64,000 nucleotides of DNA, from contig CAYGPR010000015.1 in NCBI GenBank assembly GCA_964351985.1, positions 1-64,000 of the forward strand, read 5' to 3'. The notes under the pieces were generated by a model that saw nothing but the letters and a program-made list of their open reading frames with translations, made no database searches and was not told the DNA's origin. The stretch comes from Meishania sp964351985. Lineage in GTDB: Bacteria > Bacteroidota > Bacteroidia > Flavobacteriales > Flavobacteriaceae. The position numbers and the translations under genes are program-made. Shown here piece by piece: positions 44,150 through 51,725 of the stretch. How positions within the stretch are numbered: the first letter of the stretch is position 1; every line of letters starts with the position of its first letter.

Positions 44150-45406
44150 TTAAATCTTGAAGGCTTTTTTAACCTTGTCGACCATATCCAATTTCTCCCA
44201 GGTAAAGAGTTCCACCTCTTTTTCGATACGCCCATTATACGGAGATTCGTAAACCCTTTTAACCATCCTTGGCTCTTTACCCATGTGACCATAGGCGGCC
44301 GATTCAAAATAAATCGGATTTCTCAATTTCAGTCTCTTTTCAATGGCAAACGGACGCATATCAAACAATTTCTCGACCTTTTTTGCGATTTCGCCATCGG
44401 TCAAATCAACATTCGCGGTACGATACGTATCCACGAAAATTGAAGTCGGTTCCACTACGCCAATAGCATAACTTACCTGTACTAAAATTTCATCGGCAAC
44501 ACCGGCTGCTACTAAGTTTTTCGCGATATGTCTAGAAGCATAGGCTGCACTTCGATCCACCTTACTCGGGTCTTTCCCGCTAAAGGCACCACCACCGTGA
44601 GCTCCTTTTCCACCGTAGGTGTCAACGATAATTTTTCTTCCGGTAAGTCCGGTATCGCCATGTGGTCCGCCGATTACAAATTTCCCTGTCGGATTTATGT
44701 GATATTTTATTTGGTCGTCAAAAAGGTTTTGAATCTTCTTGGGAAGTTTCTTTTTCACCTTCGGGATCAGAATCTCGATAATGTCCTTTTTAATCTTAGC
44801 CAACATTTTATCATCGTTCTTGTCGAAGGCATCGTGTTGGGTAGAGACTACGATAGTGTCGATGCGTTGAGGCACATTGTCATCAGAGTATTCGATGGTC
44901 ACCTGCGATTTGGCATCGGGTCTTAGGTATTTTATCTCTTTGTTTGCCCTTCGCAGGTCGGCCAACACCTGTAAAATCTTGTGCGAAATGTCCAAGGCCA
45001 AAGGCATGTAATTCGAGGTCTCTTTTGTTGCATAGCCGAACATCATGCCCTGATCGCCTGCACCTTGCTCTTCTTTTTTTCCTCGATCTACGCCCTGATT
45101 AATATCTTGGGATTGTTCATGGATCAATGAAATTACTCCACATGAATCTCCACTAAATTGGTATTCTCCTTTGGTGTACCCTATTTTGTTAATAACATCC
45201 CGTGCAATGTTCTGTACATCCAAATAGGTGTCACTTTTAACTTCTCCGGCTAAAACGACCTGGCCAGTTGTAACAAGTGTCTCACAAGCCACTTTGCTTT
45301 CAGGGTCGAAGGCCAAAAAATGATCTAAAAGTGCATCGCTGATCTGATCGGCGACTTTATCTGGGTGTCCTTCACTTACGGATTCAGAGGTAAAGAGATA
45401 TGACAT
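44150..45406 (-). CDS. metK: S-adenosylmethionine synthetase
   Basis: A 418-residue cytoplasmic enzyme that makes SAM from methionine and ATP. Motifs: ESVSEGHPDKVADQISDA at the N-terminus, GDQGMMFGYA, the GGPHGDTGLTGRKI loop and the DRSAAYASRHIAKN segment. It is followed on the same strand by the SAM-I leader of metY, and preceded by a SAM-II-like aptamer and a well-formed promoter. Product feedback on its own mRNA is therefore likely. Confidence 0.97.
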   Translation of the reverse strand: MSYLFTSESVSEGHPDKVADQISDALLDHFLAFDPESKVACETLVTTGQVVLAGEVKSDTYLDVQNIARDVINKIGYTKGEYQFSGDSCGVISLIHEQSQDINQGVDRGKKEEQGAGDQGMMFGYATKETSNYMPLALDISHKILQVLADLRRANKEIKYLRPDAKSQVTIEYSDDNVPQRIDTIVVSTQHDAFDKNDDKMLAKIKKDIIEILIPKVKKKLPKKIQNLFDDQIKYHINPTGKFVIGGPHGDTGLTGRKIIVDTYGGKGAHGGGAFSGKDPSKVDRSAAYASRHIAKNLVAAGVADEILVQVSYAIGVVEPTSIFVDTYRTANVDLTDGEIAKKVEKLFDMRPFAIEKRLKLRNPIYFESAAYGHMGKEPRMVKRVYESPYNGRIEKEVELFTWEKLDMVDKVKKAFKI

Positions 45407-45483
45407 ATCTTATACTATTTAATTTTATAAATCGGGGATTTGACGGAGTAATCGAAAGAAGCTTGATATTTTTTACTCAATAT

Positions 45484-45534
45484 CAACTGCTTTAGCATTT
45501 TTTTCGAGGTTGCAATCAGTCAAATCCCTCCTCG
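45484..45534 (-). promoter_or_regulatory. SAM-II-type riboswitch upstream of metK
   Basis: On the minus strand CGAGG (45534-45530) and CCTCG (45509-45505) form P1, enclosing AGGGATTTGACTGATTGCAA. A-rich sequence and GCTAAAGCAGT follow. The three conserved boxes GATTTG, TTGCAA and GCTAAA are in the SAM-II order, and ACTG plus GC in the loop can pair with CAGT and GC downstream to form the required pseudoknot. Downstream GTCAAATCCC (45444-45435) is complementary to the aptamer loop (45528-45519), giving a possible alternative fold. A hairpin TTGATATT/AATATCAA (45486-45463) lies between. No T-tract, so translational control is more likely. Confidence 0.78.
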
Positions 45535-45546
45535 TGTTTGAGAACG

Positions 45547-45576
45547 CAAAAATATGAAAATTGTTTTGGTAGCAAA
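45547..45576 (-). promoter_or_regulatory. Promoter of metK
   Basis: On the minus strand TTTG (45576-45573) and TATTTTTG (45554-45547) are separated by 18 bases, the Bacteroidota -33/-7 arrangement. Transcription would begin near 45540, just before the riboswitch. The remaining part of the 388-base divergent gap, 45577-45794, holds nothing else I can identify. Confidence 0.7.
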
Positions 45577-45794
45577 GACAATCTTATAAGTTTTGTTCAA
45601 AGCGGTAAAAAGTTCTTCGAAATGCACTTGTCTAAAAAGGAATATTTAGGTGCAAGGTCAAATTTGAGGTTACTATTTAAGAAGCACGAATATCTATTAC
45701 GTATTTAACCTACTATTTTTTCCAAAACTCGATATACTTCGTATATTGTGCGCCATCCCTCAAAGGAAAACACCAACCATAAAATAGCGCAAAA

Positions 45795-46409
45795 ATGCAT
45801 ATTGCCGTTGCAGGAAACATTGGAGCCGGAAAGACCACTTTGACCAAATTATTGGCCAAACATTATAAATGGGAGGCCCACTTCGAAGATGTGGTCGACA
45901 ACCCCTATCTCGATGATTTTTATAATCAAATGGAAAGGTGGAGCTTCAACCTTCAAATCTATTTTCTTAACCATCGCTATCGACAAATCTTAAAAATTAG
46001 GGAAAGCGGCAAGAACATCATTCAGGATCGTACTATTTATGAGGATGCCTTTATTTTTGCCCCCAACCTACATGCGATGGGACTCATGACCAATCGTGAC
46101 TTTACCAATTATTCCAGTCTTTTTGAACTTATGGAAAGTTTGGTGCAACCACCAGACCTGTTGATATATTTAAGAAGTTCAATACCAAATCTGGTCAAGC
46201 AGATACACAAACGCGGAAGAGACTACGAAAATTCTATTTCTATTGATTACCTAAGCCGATTGAACGAACGTTATGAGGCATGGGTACATGGTTATGAAAA
46301 GGGAAATCTTCTTGTTATTGATGTGGACAAACTAGATTTTGTTGACAATCCTGAGGATTTGGGCACGATCATCAATAAAATTGATGCAGAAATCAACGGG
46401 CTTTTCTAG
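45795..46409 (+). CDS. Deoxynucleoside kinase
   Basis: A 204-residue kinase of the deoxyadenosine/deoxyguanosine/thymidine kinase 2 family that salvages deoxynucleosides. The P-loop is AGNIGAGKTT (residues 6-15), the catalytic ERS-type motif appears as QDRTIYEDA, and the lid contains KRGRDYE. The substrate cannot be fixed by sequence; deoxyadenosine is common in this phylum. It is divergent from metK and convergent with the App1-like gene. Confidence 0.92.
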   Translation: MHIAVAGNIGAGKTTLTKLLAKHYKWEAHFEDVVDNPYLDDFYNQMERWSFNLQIYFLNHRYRQILKIRESGKNIIQDRTIYEDAFIFAPNLHAMGLMTNRDFTNYSSLFELMESLVQPPDLLIYLRSSIPNLVKQIHKRGRDYENSISIDYLSRLNERYEAWVHGYEKGNLLVIDVDKLDFVDNPEDLGTIINKIDAEINGLF

Positions 46410-46443
46410 GTCATTCATATCAAGGTAGCAGCTAAATTTTAAA

Positions 46444-47448
46444 TCAAAGCAGTCCTATTTGCTTGGCATGATCTCTAACCTGATTACTATGCCTTGCAAA
46501 AATAACCGGAGTAACTTCAAATTCATCGAACAAGCTGCGAACCCTCTCCATTCTCGTTTTATGGCCAACATCCCTTAAATAAATAACCAATATACGATTC
46601 GGATATTCCTCGGCAATTTCCTTATAGATGTCGGCATCGTGTTCACCACTATCCCCTATCAGTATAAATTTCAGCTTTGGGTAGGTTTTTAGAATATTAC
46701 GAACCTCATGTTGTTTATGAGGCTTTTCCGTATCGTGATTCTTTGTCAAGGCGGCCCTTAAGCTTCTCAATAAAATAGGGCCTTTGGGAAAATTGTTCTT
46801 TGTCAGGAAGAATTCTAGATAACGATATAGATTCCAAGGGCTGTTGCTAACATAGAATATAGGATTGGCAGCCTTCCCCGATTTCCCACGATGCAGTTGG
46901 TGATAGAGCTCAGCCGCCCCTTTAAGGGGAGTTCGTTTGCCTACGTTCGAAAAAAAAGTGCGGAGAATGGCGCGCCATTTCAAAAAGGAGGCCACCCCGG
47001 TCCACAAAATGGTATCGTCGATGTCACTGATAATTCCATATTCGGCATTCTCATTCGGAATCATCATTTCGCCCGGAAAACGGTTTTCGTGTAGAATCTC
47101 CCTTTTTAACGAAAAATCAGAATATGAAATTTCATATTTCATCCAACCCTCCTCATTGATTAAGGGACAAAGGTTTTCGATTGGTAAATCAACCAAATAA
47201 TAGCCCTCATCATTGGTTTCACCTGTAACATCGCGACCATCAGCTAGTTTTATATTCAGGGGTGTATGCCTTATTTCATCGGCATCGAATCGATGATAGG
47301 TATTACGAATCAATTTTAAAAGTCCCTTATCCGCCAAGTCGATTTCCTCGTCTTCCAGCGCCCTTCCCCTTATATACAAATGAGTTTTAGTGCCGTAGGT
47401 CTGAAAGGCAATAATCTGAAGTTTGTCTTTTTTACCGAATAATCCCAT
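46444..47448 (-). CDS. DUF2183 (App1-like phosphatidate phosphatase) protein
   Basis: A 334-residue protein with an N-terminal beta domain of about 130 residues and a C-terminal HAD-like DUF2183 domain. The catalytic DxDxT appears as SDIDDTI with Asp142 and Asp144. YVSNSPWNLY and LIGDSGEHDADIY are the later HAD motifs. Yeast App1 in this family dephosphorylates phosphatidic acid; a lipid phosphatase role here is inferred. No signal peptide, so it is probably cytoplasmic or membrane-peripheral. The 236 bases upstream contain no gene. Confidence 0.87.
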   Translation of the reverse strand: MGLFGKKDKLQIIAFQTYGTKTHLYIRGRALEDEEIDLADKGLLKLIRNTYHRFDADEIRHTPLNIKLADGRDVTGETNDEGYYLVDLPIENLCPLINEEGWMKYEISYSDFSLKREILHENRFPGEMMIPNENAEYGIISDIDDTILWTGVASFLKWRAILRTFFSNVGKRTPLKGAAELYHQLHRGKSGKAANPIFYVSNSPWNLYRYLEFFLTKNNFPKGPILLRSLRAALTKNHDTEKPHKQHEVRNILKTYPKLKFILIGDSGEHDADIYKEIAEEYPNRILVIYLRDVGHKTRMERVRSLFDEFEVTPVIFARHSNQVRDHAKQIGLL

Positions 47449-47684
47449 GTTTCCAAATATAAAGAATCACGTTATGCTACAATGGTCTTTAAGCATCAAA
47501 AAATTGACCACACTAATTCATAAACGTACTTGGCTCGATCAAAGACGCTTTTCACTCATTCTTCATTTTAGGAGCATGATTTATGCACTAGGTTTAGACG
47601 GTAAAACCACCTAAAGCTATCCGATTCCGTGCGCATGGAAATCAGTTGAACTTTAATTAATGTGAAACTCCAAAATATAAAAAG

Positions 47685-48389
47685 ATGGAACCAAAAAAGA
47701 ATCCGAAAAAAGATTTGAACCGAAACCTAGGACTGTATTTTATAGCGGGACTCGCCCTTGTACTCTTGTTAACCTATGTGGCACTTGAGTGGAAAACGTA
47801 TGATAAAAAAACCTATGATGTTGGGATGAATAATCCGGATATTGGTATCGAGGAAGAGATTCCACCTATAATTCTCCCAAATATCCCGCCTCCTCCGCCC
47901 CCTCCAGTAATGGTCGATAAAATTGAAATAATACCTGAAAATGATAAGAGAGAAGAAACTGTAATTGCCGTAACCGAAACTTTTCCTGATGTACCAATTG
48001 CTATTGACAGTGTTATTGTGGACGAATTTGATGAAGATATACCGGTGCCTTTTTCAGTTATCGAAAATGTACCTGTCTTCCCTGGCTGCGAAAAAGAAAC
48101 TGACAAAAAAGCTTGTTTTAATACTATGATTTTAAAACATGTTAAAAAAACGTTTCGTTACCCAGAAATTGCACAAGAAATGGGCATTCAAGGAAAGGTT
48201 TACATGAATTTTGTCATTCAAAAAGATGGAAGTATTGGAAACATTCGAATTATGAGAAGTCCGGATAAGAACTTGGGCGAAGAGGCCACAAGAATCATTG
48301 ACAAACTACCAAAAATGACTCCCGGAAAACAACGTGGCAAAGCCGTTCGAGTCCCCTTCAGTATTCCCATTACCTTTAAGCTGCAATAA
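47685..48389 (+). CDS. TonB-family energy transducer
   Basis: A 234-residue protein with one N-terminal transmembrane helix (about residues 15-33), a proline-rich linker (NIPPPPPPP) and a C-terminal TonB domain (YPEIAQEMGIQGKVYMNFVIQKDGSIGNIRIMRS region, ending PFSIPITFKLQ). It would link the inner-membrane ExbB/ExbD motor to outer-membrane TonB-dependent transporters. No exbBD is present nearby. The linker is shorter than in E. coli TonB and the domain is of the type common in Bacteroidota with many paralogues. Confidence 0.93.
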   Translation: MEPKKNPKKDLNRNLGLYFIAGLALVLLLTYVALEWKTYDKKTYDVGMNNPDIGIEEEIPPIILPNIPPPPPPPVMVDKIEIIPENDKREETVIAVTETFPDVPIAIDSVIVDEFDEDIPVPFSVIENVPVFPGCEKETDKKACFNTMILKHVKKTFRYPEIAQEMGIQGKVYMNFVIQKDGSIGNIRIMRSPDKNLGEEATRIIDKLPKMTPGKQRGKAVRVPFSIPITFKLQ

Positions 48390-48402
48390 ATTCAAAACAA
48401 AA

Positions 48403-48433
48403 AAAGAGGCAAACTTTATAGGTTTGCCTCTTT
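48403..48433. terminator. Terminator between tonB-like gene and hppA
   Basis: A perfect 12-base-pair stem AAAGAGGCAAAC/GTTTGCCTCTTT with a seven-base loop. On the minus strand it is followed by TTTGTTTT, making it a strong terminator for hppA. It could also stop tonB transcription less efficiently from the other side. Confidence 0.85.
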
Positions 48434-48454
48434 CAATAGTATACTAATCGAAGG

Positions 48455-50839
48455 TCACTCTTTTATGACCTCCATTTTTTCAATGGTAATTTCAGTCTCT
48501 TTGCCTTTTGAATCAATAGTAGCATTTTCGAATTCTTTCAATTGGGCCTCGACTTCGGCTTGAGTACCTTTAAAGATTTTTTCTTCAGTTACCTTTTCCC
48601 CGTTTATCACGGTAGAGTAAGCAATAGTTGCTTCTGCCAAATCGGTATTCTCGGCATTCATAGTCACGGTAATCGTTTTTTCCTCTTGATTGATATCACC
48701 TGCCACTCCGGTTACACTCAAAGCGATACTTGGAGCGATGACCAATGCCACAACGGACATCAATTTCAATAGGATGTTCAATGAAGGCCCTGAAGTATCC
48801 TTGAACGGATCTCCAACGGTATCACCAACAACGGCTGCTTTATGTGCGTCACTACCTTTACGTCCATCAGATTCGATCATCTTCTTGGCATTGTCCCAGG
48901 CACCACCGGCATTCGATTGGAAAATCGCCATCAAAACTCCGGCAGAAGTAACTCCCGCCAATAGACCGCCCAACATTTCCGCACCGCCGATAAATCCGAC
49001 GGCAACGGGTACGGCGATTGCCAATAGACCCGGCAATACCATTTCTTTGATCGATGCTTTTGTTGAGATATCGACACATTTGTCGTATTCTGCATATCCA
49101 TCAGCCTCATCAAAAATTCTTCGTTGTTCCGGAGTCGCTTTTGACATATCGGAATCAACAGCGCGCATCACCTCCAAGGCAGCTTTCAATTGTGGGATAT
49201 CCCTAAACTGACGACGTACTTCTTCGATCATGGCCATCGCGGCACGCCCAACAGCGTTCATCGATAGTGCAGAAAATACAAAAGGAAGCATGGCTCCGAC
49301 CAAAAGTCCGGCCATAACAGTTGGCTTCGATACATCGATGGAAGTCACATTGGCAACTTTCATAAAGGCAGCAAATAATGCCAATGCCGTTAAAGCAGCA
49401 GAGGCAATCGCAAAACCTTTTCCGATCGCGGCAGTTGTATTTCCAACAGCATCCAATTTATCGGTGCGTTCACGAACCTCACTTGGCAATTCGGCCATCT
49501 CGGCGATACCACCTGCGTTGTCAGAAATCGGTCCGTATGCATCAACTGCCAATTGTATTCCCGTATTGGCCAACATACCAACAGCGGCAATGGCGATGCC
49601 GTACAGTCCGGCAAAATGATGTGAAATCAAGATTGCGGCGGCAATCAATAAAATCGGAATCATAGTAGACATCATGCCCACTCCCAAACCGGCAATTATG
49701 TTGGTAGCTGCACCAGTTTCAGATTGTCTAACAATGGAATTTACGGGCTTCGTACCTGTACCAGTATAATATTCGGTAATCTTTCCAACACCAAGTCCTG
49801 CGACTAGACCCGCCAAGGTAGCAAAGAAGATTCCGTTTGCACCACTAGGTAATCCTTCAACCGTTTCAGGAATTAAAGCGTGAATAATAAAATAAGAAGC
49901 AACGACCATCAATAGGGCAGAGCCAAATTCGCCAATATTCAAAGCTGTTTGCGGATTACCGCCATCTTTGACTTTTACAAAGAAAGTACCGATGATGGAC
50001 ATTATAATACCGACCGCGGCCAAGACCAATGGAAGATAAACAGCGCCCAATCCAGCAAAATCAGGAGTAATGATGAAAGCACCCAAAACCATGGTACCGA
50101 TTATAGAACCAACATATGATTCAAAAAGGTCGGCCCCCATACCTGCAACGTCACCTACATTATCACCAACGTTATCAGCAATGGTAGCAGGATTCAAAGG
50201 ATGGTCTTCAGGAATACCTGCTTCAACCTTTCCTACTAAATCCGCCCCGACATCCGCAGCTTTCGTATAAATACCTCCGCCTACACGGGCGAACAGGGCG
50301 ATAGAAGAAGCCCCCAAAGAAAATCCGGAAAGTACGTTAAGTACCAAACCTAAGTTATCGGCACCGGGCCATATTTCTTGATAAGCCCAAAACAGACTAC
50401 TAAGACCCAAAACACCCAATCCAACAACGCCTAATCCCATTACGGCACCGCCAGCAAAAGCTACTTCAAGGGCCTTGCCCAATGAAGTACGAGCGGCTTG
50501 TGTCGTTCTTACGTTCGCTTTAGTAGCAACACGCATACCGATAAATCCGGCCAATGCCGAACATATCGCACCTACAATAAACGAAACGGCCACCATCCCG
50601 TTTGAACCGATCTCGTTGCTCCCTTTGAAGTATAAAAGAACCGCTACGGCAATAACAAAGATGGATAGAATTTTATATTCAGCCTTCAAGAAAGACATGG
50701 CACCATCGGCGATATTCTTTGCGATTCGCGCCATCTTGGCATCCCCTACTTCTTGTTTGGAGACCCACATATTCTTGATGAAAACAAAGGCAAGGGCAAC
50801 TAGCCCAAATACCGGTAAGAACTTCACTATTAATTCCAT
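48455..50839 (-). CDS. hppA: Membrane ion-pumping pyrophosphatase
   Basis: A 794-residue integral membrane PPase coupling PPi hydrolysis to H+ or Na+ export. The catalytic loops are intact: DVGADLVGKVEAGIPEDHP, NPATIADNVGDNVGD and GDTVGDPFKDTSGP. The GNTTAAIGKGFA segment has Ala where K+-independent enzymes have Lys, so the K+-dependent subfamily is indicated; the pumped ion is not certain. After the last core motif there is an extra hydrophilic tail of about 80 residues (TITVTMNAENTDLAEATIAY and on), not usual for the family. A soluble ppa gene lies upstream on the same strand with its own terminator. Confidence 0.96.
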   Translation of the reverse strand: MELIVKFLPVFGLVALAFVFIKNMWVSKQEVGDAKMARIAKNIADGAMSFLKAEYKILSIFVIAVAVLLYFKGSNEIGSNGMVAVSFIVGAICSALAGFIGMRVATKANVRTTQAARTSLGKALEVAFAGGAVMGLGVVGLGVLGLSSLFWAYQEIWPGADNLGLVLNVLSGFSLGASSIALFARVGGGIYTKAADVGADLVGKVEAGIPEDHPLNPATIADNVGDNVGDVAGMGADLFESYVGSIIGTMVLGAFIITPDFAGLGAVYLPLVLAAVGIIMSIIGTFFVKVKDGGNPQTALNIGEFGSALLMVVASYFIIHALIPETVEGLPSGANGIFFATLAGLVAGLGVGKITEYYTGTGTKPVNSIVRQSETGAATNIIAGLGVGMMSTMIPILLIAAAILISHHFAGLYGIAIAAVGMLANTGIQLAVDAYGPISDNAGGIAEMAELPSEVRERTDKLDAVGNTTAAIGKGFAIASAALTALALFAAFMKVANVTSIDVSKPTVMAGLLVGAMLPFVFSALSMNAVGRAAMAMIEEVRRQFRDIPQLKAALEVMRAVDSDMSKATPEQRRIFDEADGYAEYDKCVDISTKASIKEMVLPGLLAIAVPVAVGFIGGAEMLGGLLAGVTSAGVLMAIFQSNAGGAWDNAKKMIESDGRKGSDAHKAAVVGDTVGDPFKDTSGPSLNILLKLMSVVALVIAPSIALSVTGVAGDINQEEKTITVTMNAENTDLAEATIAYSTVINGEKVTEEKIFKGTQAEVEAQLKEFENATIDSKGKETEITIEKMEVIKE

Positions 50840-50871
50840 TCGATTAGTTGTTTATTAGTTTAAATTGGGCG

Positions 50872-50879
50872 CAAAAATA
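50872..50879 (-). promoter_or_regulatory. Candidate -7 box for hppA
   Basis: TATTTTTG on the minus strand, 33 bases before the hppA ATG, matches TAnnTTTG. No clear -33 TTTG. Confidence 0.45.
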
Positions 50880-50972
50880 GTAAAAAACTTCATTTACACC
50901 TACATTGATGACGTCTAATAATCATATTACCATGGTTCGGCCTTTACCCTGATGCATACTTTCTTAAACGTA

Positions 50973-51003
50973 AAAAAGCAACACATTCAAGGTGTTGCTT
51001 TTT
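50973..51003 (-). terminator. Intrinsic terminator after ppa
   Basis: Perfect 12-base-pair stem AAAAAGCAACAC/GTGTTGCTTTTT with a seven-base loop, ending in a T-tract on the minus strand, 23 bases after the ppa stop. Confidence 0.9.
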
Positions 51004-51025
51004 CAAAACTATACTTGAATTCTTT

Positions 51026-51553
51026 TTATTTAATACTTACCTCTTCCGTAGGCACATCACTTTTATTGAATCTTCTAACGCATTTCGCCACGATTTCTTT
51101 TGCTTCGAGCACATCGCCCCATCCGCCAACATCGACTTTCTTCTTTTCCAAATCTTTATAAACTTTAAAAAAATGCTCGATTTCTTTTAATAAATGAGGA
51201 TTAAGGTCACTTAAATCGCCCAATTTATCGCTATTTGGATCAGATACGGGCACACAGATTACTTTTTCATCCGGGCCTTTTTCATCGGCCATGTGGAAAA
51301 CTCCGATCGGTTTTACTTCCATAACACATCCGGGAAAGGTAGGTTCTGTTACTAATACCAGAACATCCAACGGATCGCCATCCAAAGCCAAACTTTCTGG
51401 TAGAAAACCATAGTCGGCGGGATACATCATAGAGGAAAAAATCATACGGTCATATCGGATTTTCTTCAACTCAAAATCATATTCATATTTATTTCTGCTT
51501 CCTTTAGGGATTTCTATTAAAACATCGAACGATTTAACTTCATCTGCACTCAT
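51026..51553 (-). CDS. ppa: Inorganic pyrophosphatase
   Basis: A 175-residue soluble family I PPase. It has EIPKGSRNKYEYD, YPADYGFLPESLALDGDPLDVLVL with the metal-binding Asp cluster, and KVDVGGWGD with the conserved terminal region. The frame extends 27 codons upstream, but MSADEVKSFDVLIEIPKG is the natural start. Adjacent to the membrane PPase, so the two PPi sinks are linked genetically though separated by a terminator. Confidence 0.96.
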   Translation of the reverse strand: MSADEVKSFDVLIEIPKGSRNKYEYDFELKKIRYDRMIFSSMMYPADYGFLPESLALDGDPLDVLVLVTEPTFPGCVMEVKPIGVFHMADEKGPDEKVICVPVSDPNSDKLGDLSDLNPHLLKEIEHFFKVYKDLEKKKVDVGGWGDVLEAKEIVAKCVRRFNKSDVPTEEVSIK

Positions 51554-51675
51554 AACTTTTATATTTAGGGATTGCAAATGTACTTGTATTATTGGATTCG
51601 ATAGCCTCGAATCGATAAATTGAAAGATTATCAAGTTTGGATGCAGATTCTTGTCTTCGAGTAAAGATTCTCACC

Positions 51676-51713
51676 GGAGTTTACCCTGAGCGGAGCCGAA
51701 GGGCGGGAATGAC
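51676..51713. repeat. First-type palindromic repeat half
   Basis: TACCCTGAGCGGAGCCGAAGG followed by GCGGGAATGACA. It relates to the family at 4757 and 19391. It lies between ppa and the DUF5686 gene. Confidence 0.6.
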
Positions 51714-51725
51714 AAATAAAAATTA

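Noticed and set aside
48690..49211. Open frame of 173 codons opposite hppA
   Set aside because: Rich in Pro, Ala and Thr as expected from the complement of a Gly/Ala-rich membrane protein; no start context or homology signs.
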